A DNA stretch of 64,000 bases from positions 21,874-85,873 of the forward strand of contig JABLUY010000169.1 of the NCBI GenBank assembly GCA_013306675.1, in the 5' to 3' direction. The translations under genes and the position numbers were made by a program. This DNA comes from Thraustochytrium sp. TN22. Lineage: Eukaryota > Sar > Bigyra > Thraustochytrida > Thraustochytriidae. Below the pieces are notes generated by a model. The model was not told the DNA's origin, searched no databases, and saw nothing but the letters and a program-made list of their open reading frames with translations. Shown one piece after another: positions 47,189-58,800 of this stretch. Numbering within the stretch: position 1 is the first letter of the stretch; each line of letters opens with the position of its first letter.

Positions 47189-48139
47189 GTTCGCAAGCGG
47201 GGAAGCGCGCGCGGCACGGCGCGGCGCGGCGCGGCGCGGCGCGGTGCCGCGCCGCGCGCGCGCCCGCGCGCCGCCGGCCTGGTCCACGTACCTGGGCAGC
47301 CTCGGGTCGTTCGCCGCCGCGCTGTTTGCAGTCTGGCTGCCTGCCGCGGATCTTGCGGCGCGCTGGCGGCGCTTGCAGCGGCGCGCGCAAGTGGGGCGCG
47401 GCCCTTGCGCGCGCGTTTGCGGCCCTTGCGGCGGGCGTTTGCGCCACTGGCAGCGCCGCGCCGCCGCGCGCCGCCGCGCCGTGACTAATCCCCGCTACCG
47501 CGCGCTGCCGCCGCGGCGATTCGCCGTTCGCGGGCCCCCTCTCCGGCGGACGCGGGCGCATCGCGTTCGCAGGGTCTCTCTCTCTCTTCGCAGCCTGGGT
47601 AGCGCGGCGACGCAGGCGCGGCGCCAAGATCGCGTGGAGCGGCGCAGGCTGCGACGCCGCGTGCCCGGGGCCATGCCGGCCGCAGCTGCCTCGCTCGAGA
47701 CCGGGACCGACGTCGCTAGCGAGCCAGCTGCGAGCTGAGCTCGGACAGCGAGTCGAGGCCGGCGTGGCCAGAGTCAGACCGACGGCGGGAGAGGCGGACG
47801 TGGCACTGGCAGCGTCGATCTTATTTGTTTGCGCGGCGCCCTCGCGGCGCGTGCGTCATCACGGTGCTCGAAGAGCCCCAGCGCACGGTGACGGTGGTGA
47901 CCGACGGAGAGGCTGGTGAGCGAGACGCTGTCACGAGACAACTAACTTGGACGGAGGTGAGCGAGCCAAGAGCGAGAGACGAGCGAAAGAGACGAGCGAG
48001 ACAAGAGCAAAAGAGACGAGCGAGAGAGGCAAGCAGCAGCAGGGCGCAGCACGGACAGTCTGACTGACAGGCAACAAGCTGCTAGCCTAGGCCTTAGTCC
48101 GTCCGCGAATCACGAACCAAAAAGTGTGCATGCTGTGTG

Positions 48140-48186
48140 CATCGCGGGCATCGCGGGCATCGCGGGCATCGCGGGCATCGCGGGCA
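48140..48186. repeat. 9-bp tandem repeat (gcgggcatc)5
   Basis: Five perfect gcgggcatc units; open frames give GIAGIAG or PAMPAM repeats and are not genes. Confidence 0.95.
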
Positions 48187-49183
48187 GTGCCAAAGGCGCC
48201 ACAAGGCGCTGTAGCCACGCGGAAGCCCGAAAGCGCCGAAAATTAGTATGCCAGCTTCTCGCACGCACGCACGCACGCCTCTCTCTCTGGCTCTCTGCCA
48301 CTGCATCGCCAAAGTTTTTCCCAAGATACCTGGGGATGCCAGGGAGTTAGCGCGCGGAGCGTGGTTGCATGGCAAGCCTCGAGCCTGCACAGCCACAGGC
48401 ACGCCGAGCAGGCCCTCCGCGGCTCCCTTTATGACTGCCATGGGCGGCTGAGCTTGCAAAAAAAGAGAAAAAAAATTCTCGCGACGCCAGTCAGCCTCCA
48501 GCGTCCGCCTTCCGAGCCTTCGGCACCTTGCCAGCCAGATCAACCAGCCTGCCTTGCTCGAGCTCAAATCAACACGTGCTGTGTTGCCAAGCTCGTCTCT
48601 GTCAGCAGTGGCAGATGGTCAGCTGCCAAAAAGCTCGGAGTGCCGTTTGGCCTCATCTTCCACGCCACCCAGCTTCGTCGGGCCGACTACGACCGGCCCG
48701 CCACCAGGCAGCCAGCCGGTCACACATCAAGAAGCATTGTTGCTTCGCTGGCCGCCCAACTAGGTCCGAGTCCATGAGTTCCTGTGCGCGCGCTGCAAGC
48801 AATGCAACGCCAAAGAGCAGTTGTGCGGCAGGACTACAGCCACCGCAGATGCCGGCTGTCCCGGAAATCGGGACCGGGTAGCCGTTCACGAGCGCGCGCA
48901 CGCGCGGACACACAGGTTGGCGATGAATTAGGCTGGCCGAGCAAGCGAAGCAGCAAAGCGTTCGAAGCGGCCGCAGCGGCCGAAGCGATCGATCAAAGCT
49001 CGAGCGGCCGGCGTCGCGCCGCGATCGACGCGAGCGACGCTACGCACGTTCGCAAGCCGAACGAAGCTCGCGCGGCGCCAGGGAGCTGAGCTAGCACGCG
49101 CAGACGCTGAGGGAGACGCGGCTCGTGACACGAGGCGTGCGGGACCTGCCCGGGCCGGCCTCCGAGGCAGAGACTGGCTGACT

Positions 49184-49185
<2 letters not shown>

Positions 49186-49214
<29 letters not shown>
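49186..49214. repeat. (CTG)n trinucleotide run
   Basis: About nine CTG units, 70 bp upstream of the polyglutamine gene start codon. Confidence 0.9.
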
Positions 49215-49216
<2 letters not shown>

Positions 49217-49280
49217 CTGGCTACGTGTAGAACGCGAGCGGCGCGCTGGAGCTGAAGCGGCAACAGTGCTGGCGGTGACC

Positions 49281-51167
49281 ATGGCGGCGACGGAGCAGGG
49301 TGAGGGCGGGTGGCTCTTCGAGCCGCTGAGCCCCGATGCACTCGGACTCGAGGAGACAGACACGCAGGCTTTGAATGACGCTGGCCTGGAGAACCTGCTC
49401 GGCGACGATCTCCTTGACGAGGCTGTGCAGCTGCTTGGCGCGGAGGAGCAGCACCAGCAGCACCAGCAGCACCAGCAGCACCAGCTCGCCCACCACCATC
49501 ATCAGCAGCAGACCTTGGCACTGGCGCAGCAGCAGCAGCAGCAGCAGCAGATGTTGCTCGCGCAGCAGCAGCAACAACAACAGCAGCAGATGCTCTTGCT
49601 TCAGCAGCAGCAGCAGCAGCAACAACAACAACATCAGCAGCAGCAGGGACAGCGCGCCCATTTTGTGCAGGCTCACTATGGCAAGGAGGTAATCGTGTCA
49701 ACCCAGGAGCATGCCAGCCAACATGACAAGCTGCGCACAGCATCAGGGCCCGACTTTCGACACGAGCATGAGATGGCGGCGTACGAGAACGCCGGCTTCG
49801 AGTTGTCCGCACACCCGGACAGCGCCCACCGCGGCGGCGCCAGCGTCGGGGACGATGGCGACTTGGAGCGCGAAATTCTGGAGTCCTTGGCCGCCAGTGG
49901 CAAGCCAGAGGTGGACGAGGGCCATGGCTTCAACTTCGTGGGCGACATCCGCCGCGAATTCTCCCCCATCAAACAGATCGCATATGCGAGCGCGCGCCAC
50001 GCGCCGCCCAGCGAGCGCGCGGAGGACGGCAGCGAGGAGTGTCAGAGCCCAGTGCTCAGTGGCTTCATGACGCCACCCTCTCGCCGCAGGGAGCATGACA
50101 GCGCGTCCTTCGGTGGGTCCTCGGCCTACAAAAAGGCCTCCATCACGATGCCCAAGGACATGCCGTCGACACCGGACGAGCCGCTCCTGAACTCAAACCC
50201 GAACCCGAACCCGTGGCCGTCTGCGGCCGACTACCGCCGCATCTTCTTGGAATTTGTACGTTTTAGCGCTTGTCTCGCCGCCACTCAACTCGACAGACTA
50301 ACGAACATTGCACGCCGGAACGCAGCTGGCGGACGAGTCCAAGTATGAGTTGTACTCGCTGGAGCAACTCGGCATTTGCAAGTTGACCGGCACACCCAAG
50401 CAGCCGGAGTGGCTCTACACGGCGCCGCGCGTGGGCATCTTCTTCATGGAGTGCGAGCACCTGCGGGGCAAGTCCGGCTACGGGTTCCCAAAGTCGGAGG
50501 GCACCAAGAAGCTCTTCGAGTGGAAGAAGACCTCGTACATTAACGAGGTACCGCGGGCCAAGCCGCTGGTCTCCTACATTACGGCCAACGGCAAGCCGCG
50601 CAAGGTGGAAGACAACCCTTACTCGACGGGCTTCCGGATGCGTATCGTCAAGATCGCCAACCCGGACCAGACGCCATACGCGACTCGCGCCAAGCAGCTG
50701 GTGCTCTGCGACATGCGCGAGGCGCTGGAGCTCGCCAAGCGCCAGGGCCCGCGCCCGCCGAAGCGCTCGCCTAAATACGACGGTTCGATGCACCCGTACG
50801 CGATGCACGGCTCGCTGCAGTCCGGGGACTCCAGCGCCAGCGGCAGCCCGCACGCCGCCGACGCGCAGGCCGCCGCTGCCATCGCGGCAGCGCGCCTCCA
50901 GCAGCAGCAGCACTACGTGCGTGCACAGCTCTTGCAGCATCAGCAGCACCTGCAGCGCCAGCACCAGCTCCAGCTGCAGTTGCAGCACCAGCAGCACCAG
51001 CAACTCCAGCTTCAGCGCCAGCGCGAGCAACAAGAGCAGCAGAACCGTCACGCTGGTGTTGTGAGCGACGTCGACAACGAGGAGCGCGAGCGCGAGATGG
51101 TGGAGGAGGGTGACGCACGGCGGAGCGATGACAGCATGATCAACAACAGCAGCGGATGCGGCGGCGG

Positions 51168-51202
<35 letters not shown>

Positions 51203-51615
51203 CTAGCAACAACAACAACAACACCAATAACAACAACAACAACAAGGGTCCCGACGGGCTCCCGCAGCGCCAGACCATGCACCACACGATGCCGCAGCAC
51301 CGCGAGCTTGGATCGCCTGGCGCCGCCGGCCGGAAACCTCCGCAGATCGACACGAGTCCAAAGCGGGCCCCGTCGCCGGTCTTTATTACCGCCTCCACGC
51401 AGCGCACCTTCCAGCCAAGCTCGGCCCGGAACGCCTCGCTCGTACACCCACACCCGACGCCGGCCTGGGCGGCGCGCGCCACCTCGAGCATGAATGCCAT
51501 GCCGCTGTCGCCGCTCAAGCGCCTCTCGCTGCAGTCGCATGAAGGTAGCGCCGCTTACGCCAGTGGGTCCCCCAAGGGCTCCAAGATGCAGCGCCGCAGC
51601 GACATTTGCGAGTGA
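49281..51615 (+). CDS. Polyglutamine-rich protein with one conserved unrecognised domain (possible transcription regulator)
   Basis: Two exons, 49281-50255 and 50326-51615, joined by a 70-nt phase-0 intron (gtacgt...cgcag, ctaac branch site) give 754 aa. The ATG at 49281 has context accATGg; the frame before it begins with GTG and is not used. Residues about 1-60 are acidic and Leu-rich (GLENLLGDDLLDEAVQLL, activation-domain-like), followed by long Gln/His runs (about 55-130). After a region with Ser/Pro sites (about 150-315) there is a compact domain at about 318-480: DYRRIFLEF then LADESKYELYSLEQLGICKL, PEWLYTAPRVGIFFMECEHL, FEWKKTSYINEV, GFRMRIVKIANP. A second Gln/His block and Ser/Asn runs (about 530-630) and a phosphosite-like tail follow. 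Poly-Gln with an acidic head suggests a transcriptional co-regulator, but this is a guess and the domain is unknown to me. Confidence 0.74.
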
Positions 51616-51877
51616 CCGAGCACACGCGCGCGCAGCGCGCGCTCTCCTCCACCAAGAAGGTGATCAACCGTACCAGGACCGTACCAGTACGACTACTACC
51701 GACCCTGTTTTTCCTGCACTTGACTCTGAGCATGAAGCATGATTCCTCCCCCCGAAAAGAAAGCATTGTGAACACCCCCGGTTTTGGAAAATCCATCTCT
51801 TGTTCAAGAACCCAACCCATCCATCACAGATGTGCAGTACCGCGTCGCCGTCAGGACGTGCGTGTCCTGCGTCGCCG
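51616..51877. other. Convergent intergenic spacer
   Basis: 262 bp between the polyglutamine gene (plus) and PYROXD2 (minus). Locally more AT-rich; contains a direct repeat of cgtcgccgt(c/t)aggac at 51842 and 51869. No gene. Confidence 0.5.
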
Positions 51878-53620
51878 TTAGGACATGTCCTGCAGCACCA
51901 CCTCGGCCGCGTTGCGGCCCGGGGCGCCCATGACACCACCGCCCGGATGCGCACCGGCCGAAGCGAGGTAGAGACCGCGCAGCGGTGCGCGGTGCGCATG
52001 GTAGCCAGGAGCAGGCCGCGAGAAGCCCAGCTGGTGCAGCGCCAGGGCGCCGTGAAAGATGTTGCCGCGCGGCAGGTTGAAGACACGCTCGAGGTCGAGC
52101 GGGCTGAGCGCGTCCACGCCAACGATGGACTCACGGAAGCCCGGCGCAAACTCGTCCACAATGCCAATGACGCGGTCAACGAAGGCCTGCTTGAAGGCCG
52201 GGTCGTCCCACGAGTCCTCGCCCTGGAGGTCGTATGGCGCAAACTGCACGAAGAGCTGCGCGACGTGGTGGCCTGGCGTGTCCACCAGGGTCGAGTCGAG
52301 CACCGAGGGCAGCGTCATCTCGACAACCGGCCGCGTGGCGGGCCGGCCCTCGCTCGCCTCCCTGTAGGCGCGGTGGATCTCGTCCGGGTGGGACTCAAAG
52401 TGGATCGTGCCTCGGTGCTGCGGGCCAGGCGCACCGTCCGGGTCGCTCGGGCAGCACGAGAAGTTTGGCAGCGCGTTGATGGCCAGATTGATCTTGAAGG
52501 CGCCGCACGTAAGGTCCTGGCCCATCACCCGCTCGCGGAAGGCGGCCAGGCCGTCAGAGGTCCTCGTGCTCTTTTCTGCCTCGGGCTCCGCGGCCGGGAG
52601 CAGGGAGTTCACGAGGACCTGCGGCGCGCACCCGGCCACCACGACATCCGTGGTCACGAGCGTGCCGTCTGCGAGGCGGACGCCTGTGACGGCCTCGCCG
52701 GCCTCGTCCAGCTCGATCTCCTGCACCGAGCAGTCGGTGCGGATCTCGGCACCGTAGGACTCGGCGCACGCGCGCAAAGCGTTGGAGATGGAGCCCATGC
52801 CGCCGCGCACGTAGGCCCAGGTGCCGGGGCGGCCGTTCACCTCGCCCATGACGTGGTGCAGCAGCACGTAGGCCGACCCGATGTCGCGCGGAGAGAGCAG
52901 CGCGCCAATGACGGCGTCCGTGGCGAGCGTCGTCTTGAGAATATCGCTCTCAAACCAGCGGTCCAGAATGGTCATGGCGGGGCTGAGAAAGACCTCGTAG
53001 GTCTCCTGCATCGCGCGCGGCGAGATAGCCGGAAGAAGATCACGCGCAATGCGCAGCGCGCGCCGCACATCTGCGGCAGACCGCGGCGGCCACGTCGGCA
53101 GCGGGTTGTCCAGCAGCGGCTCAATCATCTTGCGCACGCGCCCCAGCATTTCCTCGTAGTCCTCGAAGCGCTCCGCGTCGCGCCGCGAGAACTGAGAGAT
53201 GGACGCGTTGTTCTGCTCCGCGCTCGCGCCCAGCATGAGGTAGCGCCCCTGGCCCTGCGGGTGGTCCGGCAGCGTCGGCGTGAACGACGATGGGTCACGA
53301 TCAATGTACTCGAGCCCGAAGTCGTGCAGGCGCAGTTCGCGGATGATGCGCGGCCGCAGCAGGCCGGCCAGGTACGAGGCGCGGCTGAAGCGGTAGCCCG
53401 GCACGATCTCCTCGGTGACGGCCGCGCCGCCCACCATGGGCCGCCGCTCCACGACCAGCACACGCTTGCCGGCCTTGGCAAGGTACGCGGCCGCCGTCAA
53501 CCCATTGTGGCCGCCGCCCACCACCACGGCGTCGTACTTGGTGGACGCACGTGTATGCGACGTGGAGAGCTGCCGCCGCGCCCTGCTCACGTTGGCACGA
53601 GCACCCCGCACGAAAAACAT
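51878..53620 (-). CDS. PYROXD2: PYROXD2-type FAD oxidoreductase (phytoene-desaturase-like)
   Basis: 580 aa from Met at 53620 (MFFVRGARANVSRARRQLST), the same length as human PYROXD2 (581). The longer frame to 53833 is less likely. The first 27 residues are an Arg/Ser presequence. FAD-binding Rossmann fold YDAVVVGGGHNGLTAAAYLA (28-47) with VLVVERRPMVGGAA; middle part with DPSSFTPTLPD, RWFESDILKTTLATDAVIGA and YVRGGMGSISNAL; C-terminal FAD-contact GLYLASAGAHPGGGVMGAPG followed by RNAA. The family is related to carotenoid desaturases, but PYROXD2 is a mitochondrial protein of unclear substrate that supports mitochondrial function in animals. No carotenoid cluster is nearby, which argues against a desaturase role. 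Confidence 0.92.
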   Translation of the reverse strand: MFFVRGARANVSRARRQLSTSHTRASTKYDAVVVGGGHNGLTAAAYLAKAGKRVLVVERRPMVGGAAVTEEIVPGYRFSRASYLAGLLRPRIIRELRLHDFGLEYIDRDPSSFTPTLPDHPQGQGRYLMLGASAEQNNASISQFSRRDAERFEDYEEMLGRVRKMIEPLLDNPLPTWPPRSAADVRRALRIARDLLPAISPRAMQETYEVFLSPAMTILDRWFESDILKTTLATDAVIGALLSPRDIGSAYVLLHHVMGEVNGRPGTWAYVRGGMGSISNALRACAESYGAEIRTDCSVQEIELDEAGEAVTGVRLADGTLVTTDVVVAGCAPQVLVNSLLPAAEPEAEKSTRTSDGLAAFRERVMGQDLTCGAFKINLAINALPNFSCCPSDPDGAPGPQHRGTIHFESHPDEIHRAYREASEGRPATRPVVEMTLPSVLDSTLVDTPGHHVAQLFVQFAPYDLQGEDSWDDPAFKQAFVDRVIGIVDEFAPGFRESIVGVDALSPLDLERVFNLPRGNIFHGALALHQLGFSRPAPGYHAHRAPLRGLYLASAGAHPGGGVMGAPGRNAAEVVLQDMS

Positions 53621-55805
53621 GATGAGGCGAGCGAAGGACGCAGCGTAGGACACCAAGCAGCACGAAATCCAGCTCTGATGCTCCGGCTCTGCAGTTGGCG
53701 CTCTGTCGTGCGCTAGCTGGCCTGGGCGCTGCTCTCGTCTCGGGCGGGGTGACGGTCCCGCTTGGAAGCGCTGCGGCCCCTGCTGAGAGTTCTGCAATCC
53801 TTGTCGAGCGAGCCCTGCCGCCGGTGCCGGCACCTGTACGGCTCGCTGCCCACGCCGCCGCCGCCTGCGCCCGCGCCAGGACAGCGCGCTCCTCCTCGCC
53901 GGCCCCGCTCCGCCTCGCTCGCCGCGCTCGCCTCGAGCGTGTCTGCGACCACGTCGCGAGGCGAGCGGGCCCGCTAATAGTAAGAGAAGAGCAGCTAGCT
54001 ACTAGAGCTAGCTTGAGCTCGCTGGGACGCACGTGCCAGCCCCCCTCTTTGTGCCACGATCATCCTGGCGCCTGGCTACGCTGCACTGCGGCTGCAGTGG
54101 CTGCACGCCGCTGTCGTGCCACAGTCGTGCCGCTGTCGATTCGCCTGCGCCTGCCAGAAGGCCCTAAGTTAGTTACTAGTCGCGCGTCGCGACTCTCTGT
54201 CAGAGTCTGGCGAAGTAAATCTCTTCGGAGCGGAGAAGCATGCCCGGGTCGTAGGGCAGCAGGGCAGTGCTGGGGTGCAGTGAGGTGGAGGCAGGGCCTT
54301 CCAGTGGCAGGCGTGCCGTGATGACTCGGTAATGTCGGCATCGACCCGGACTGGAGCCCCGATCGACTGTCATTGTCGATCGGCGCTGGTAGGCCTATAG
54401 CTCATTGCTCAACAGCAGTCACTGTTGCAAGCCTTGATGAGTGACTGCAGTGCAGGTGCAGTTGCGCCCGGCCAAGCCGCCTTTTGCCAGTGGGGACTCA
54501 GGTCGTCAATGAACACAAGCCTGAGATGTGCGTCGAGATCATCACCAGCACGGCGGCAACGCCTCCATGAGCACCTTGAGAATGTGCGGGAGCGTTTGCA
54601 CAAGCCCTCGCTGGTCCTGGTGGCATCGAGTGAATTTGGCTCTTGAATCGGACTTCATCTGCAAGCAGGTGGCGAGCAAGCTGGTGATGTGAGCAAGCTG
54701 TTGGCGTGATGACCAAGCAAGCTGCTATCGAGAAAGAAGCTGCTATTGACATTTACTGCCGGGCAAGCCGGATCTGATTCTCGAACGCGACGCAATAAGT
54801 CTCCTTGATCAAGCGGCGCGCTTTCAAAGACCCTCGTCGACACTCTCAGCAAGTCCACATTTCGACAGTGTGCTGCAGTGTCGACTCCTGGTCGCCCTCC
54901 TCACTGCAAACGCAAGCCTTGGCATGGTCGGCCAACGTGCCACAGAATTCCTCTGCCTCGCGCGTCTCTCCCTCCCTTCCCGCCCCGTCTCCCTCGTCTT
55001 CGCTTGACGTGAGCCAGCCAGCCAACCAGCCAGCCAGCCTGCCTGCCTGCCTGTCGCCTTGCGAGCCTTGCCGAGCTCGCCGATCGCGCTCTCGGACCCG
55101 CATGAGGCTGCCAGAGACCTCATCAGAGATCGAGAACCCGTGGCCGAAGAACGTGATGAACCTGCCAAGTTGCAAGTTGAAGCAAGTTGAAGAAGCAGAA
55201 AGACGAGAAACACAGGGCGCGGGAAGTCGTGCACGAAGGCGCGCCCGGGCGCGAGGCGCCTTAAGAGGCACGGTGCGGGCTGCGTGTCGGCGCGGCAGCG
55301 GCGCGGCGCGTAAGGCGGGGGCCCGTATCTTCGCCGCGGGCGGCGGCGAGGAGGCGGCGGCGCAGAGCGGCAACGGCGGCGTGGCGAGGGCGCGCGCGAG
55401 GCGCGGCGGCGGCGGCGGAGCGGCGCGGCCGGCGAGCGGCGGCGGCCGCGCGAGCGGCAGAGCGGCGGCGGCGCGCGGCGCGCGCGGGGCCGGCCCGGCG
55501 GCGCGGCGGGCGGCGGTTGCCCGTTCGAAATCGATCCTGACTGAGCTGGCGCAGCTGAGCTGAGCGTCCAGCTGGCAAAGCCGCGCGCGGTACGAGCGAG
55601 CGCGCGCGCGCGCGGGCGGGCGGCGAGCGAGCGGCGAAGCGGAAGCGAGGCGAGGCGAGGAGCCCGCCGCGCGCCTCGAGCGAGCGAGTGCGCGAGCGAG
55701 GGCAGGTAGACCGCGCGGTGCGGAAGGGCAGGCGCGGCGGGAGCCGGCGAGGCACGGGCAGGCGCAGCAGAGCAGGCTAGCTAGCTATCTAGCAAGGCAG
55801 GCAAG
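53621..55805. other. Divergent intergenic region, PYROXD2 / clathrin heavy chain
   Basis: 2.19 kb without a supportable gene. The left 200 bp are the PYROXD2 5' flank. CCAG/CCTG tetramer runs lie at about 55013-55053, a very GC-rich block at 55320-55520, and a ctagctagctatctag motif at 55777-55793, just before the clathrin ATG. Small open frames lack family signal. Confidence 0.45.
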
Positions 55806-58800
55806 ATGGCGGGCCAGCAGCAGCTGCCGATCTTGTTCACGGAGCGCATGAACCTGGCGACGCAGGGAGTGGATGCGTCGTCGCTGCGGTTCGGCGAGCT
55901 GACGATGGAGTCAGACAACTACATCCTGATCCGCGAGAAGGCGGCGGATGGGAAGCAGCTGCTGACGACGGTCGACCTGAAGATGGGCGGGCAGCCGCAG
56001 CGGCGACCGATCGCAGCGGAGGCGGCCATCATGAACCCGGTGGGCCATGAGATCGCGCTGCGCGGCGGGCAGAACCTGCAGATCTTCAACACGGAGACGA
56101 GGACCAAGATGAAGTCTTTCAAGCTGCCCGAGGGGACGGAGATCAAGTATTGGCGGTGGATCGGGCGCACGACGGTGGCCTTCGTGACGGCGACCTCGGT
56201 GTACCACTGGAGCATGGAGGGCCCGGAGGACCCGCGCAAGATGTTCGACCGGCACGCGAGCTTCCCGCGCAACGCGCAGGTGATCAACTATCAGGCGAGC
56301 GACGACGGCAAGTGGCTGCTGATCGTGGGCATCTCCAAGGGCGAGGGCGGCCAAGTGCTGGGGAGCATGCAGCTGTACTCGGTGGAGCGCAACGTGAGCC
56401 AGCCATTGCAGGGCTTTGCCGGGTGCTTCACGACGATCCAGAAGGATGGGTACCCGCGCAACATGTTCTGCTTCGTGGAGAAGAAGCCGAACACGGCCTT
56501 CAAGCTGTATTGCATGGAGGTGGGCAAGGACAAGGACGCGCCGGGCGGCGTCTTCAAGCTGCCACCACGCGACATTGCCTTCCCGCCGGACGCGCCGGAC
56601 GACTTCCCGGTGTCGCTCCTGGCGAGTCGCAGGTATGACATCCTGCACATGATCACCAAGAAGGGCTACCTGTACCTGCACGACATCCACTCGGGCCAGC
56701 TCATCTTTTGCAACCGCATCACGGCGGACACCGTCTTCGTGTCGGCGCCCATGAGCGACGGCACGGGCGTCCTGGGCGTGACCTCGGGCAAGGGCCAGGT
56801 GCTGCAGATTGCGGTCAACGAGCGCACGCTCATCCCGTACCTGCTGTCACAGGGCAACCAGAGCCAGCTGGCCATGGAGCTGGCGGGCCGCCTCAACCTG
56901 CCGGGCGCCGGCGAGATGTACTCGACGGAGTTCAACCGGCTCTTCCAATCCGGCGACTACAAGGGCGCGGCGCGCGTCGCGGCGGCTGCGGGCCAGGACC
57001 TGCGCACGCAGGACACCATCAACCGCTTTCTCCAGCTGCCCCAGCAGCCGGGCCAGCCGCAGCCAGTGCTCATGTACTTTAGCACGCTGCTGGAGAAGGG
57101 CAAGCTCAACGTGATCGAGACGCTTGAGCTGGCGCGCCGCGTGCTGCAGCAGGGCCGCCAGCAGATGCTGGAGAACTGGCTCAAGGAGGACAAGCTCGAG
57201 TGCAGCGAGGAGCTTGGCGACATGGTGATTCAGGCCGACCCCAAGATGGCGCTCAGCATCTATCTGCGCGCCAACGTGCCCGACAAGGTCATTCAATGCT
57301 TCGTGCTCACGGGCGACTTCGCAAAGATCGTGCCGTACTCGGTCAAGGTCGGCTATCAGCCGGACTACATCCTCATGCTGCAGAACCTCGTGCGCCAGAA
57401 CCCCAAGGCCGCCGAGGAGTTCGCCAAGAGTCTGGTGAACAACGAGAGCGGCCGCCTCGTGGACGTGGCCATGGTCGTCGACGTCTTCATGCAGCTGAAC
57501 CGCATCCAGGAGACCACCTCCTTTCTGCTGGATGCGCTCAAGGGCAACCGCGCCGACGAGGGCCACCTGCAGACGCGCCTGCTCGAGATCAACCTGCTGG
57601 GCGGCGCGCCCCAGGTGGCGGACGCCATCTTCGCGAGCGAGATGTTCTCCTACTACGACCGCGCGCACATCGCGCAGCTCTGCGAGAAGTCTGGCCTCTA
57701 CCAGCGCGCGCTCGAGCTCTATACGGAGATCGACGACATCAAGCGCGTCATCGTCAACACGCAGGCCATCTCGCCGGGCTTTCTGGTCGACTTCTTCGGC
57801 ACGCTCACGGGCGAGGACTGCATTGAGTGCCTCAACGTGCTCATGATGCATAACATCAAGCAGAACCTGCAGCTCGTCGTGCAGGCCGCCACCAAGTACG
57901 CGGAGCAGCTCGGCCCCAAGGAGCTCATCAAGCTCTTTGAGTCCTTCAAGTCCTACGAGGGCCTCTACTACTTTTGCGGCTCCATCATCCACGTCTCGCA
58001 GGACCCGGACGTGCACTTCAAGTACATCGAGGCGGCCGCCAAGATGGGCCAGATCGACGCCGTCATCCGCCAGTGCCGCGAGTCCTCCTACTACGACCCG
58101 GAGAAGGTCAAGGAGTTCCTCCTGCTGGAGAACCTTGGCGACCCGCGCCCGCTCATCCACGTCTGCGACCGCCACGGCTACATCGCCGAGCTCACCAGCT
58201 TTCTGTACACGAACAAGCTCACCAAGCACATCGAGGTCTACGTGCAGAAGGTGTCGCCGCAGCGCACGCCCGAGGTCGTCGGCAAGCTGCTGGACCTGGA
58301 CTGCGACGAGGAGTTCATCAAGGGCCTCCTCGAGTCTGTCCGCAACCAGTGCCCGGTCACGGAGCTCGTGAGCCAGGTCGAGGAGCGCAACCGCCTGCGC
58401 ATGCTGCAGCCGTTCTTGGAGCAGCGCGTGGCCGAGGGCAACACGGAGGAGGCGACGCACAACGCCATCGGCAAGATCTACGTCACCATCAACAAGGAGC
58501 CGCAGGAGTGGCTCAAGAACAACCAGTTCTACAACTCCAAGGAGGTGGGCAAGTTTTGCGAGAAGCTGGACCCCTACCTGGCCTTCCTCGCCTACAAGCG
58601 GTCCTGGGGCAAGTGCGACGACGAGCTCATCGAGGTCACCAACGCCAACGAGCTCTTCAAGGACCAGGCGCGCTACTGCGTCGAGCGCCAGGACATGGAG
58701 CTCTGGGAGCGCGTGCTGCGCAGCGACAACCCGTACCGCCGCCGTGTCATCGACGAAACCGTTCAGACGGCCCTGCCCGAGTCCAAGAACCCGGACGAGG

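Larger units (their letters stand above)
46512..49280. other. Long intergenic region with simple repeats, no supportable gene
   Basis: 2.77 kb. Contains a GCGGC/GCAGC pentamer array (about 46815-46890), a second at about 47213-47248, a CCAT run (47153-47188), a 9-bp repeat (48140-48186) and a CTG run (about 49185-49214). Open frames here are low-complexity Arg/Ala-rich and match no family. It includes the promoter of the succinyl-CoA synthetase gene and of the polyglutamine gene starting at 49281. Confidence 0.5.

Noticed and set aside
45141-47738. 865-codon plus-strand ORF
   Set aside because: Left part is antisense to succinyl-CoA synthetase, right part is repeat-rich GC DNA; no family signal.
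51878-53620. Carotenoid (phytoene) desaturase
   Set aside because: Length, presequence and PGGGVMGAPGRNAA end fit PYROXD2; no carotenoid genes nearby.
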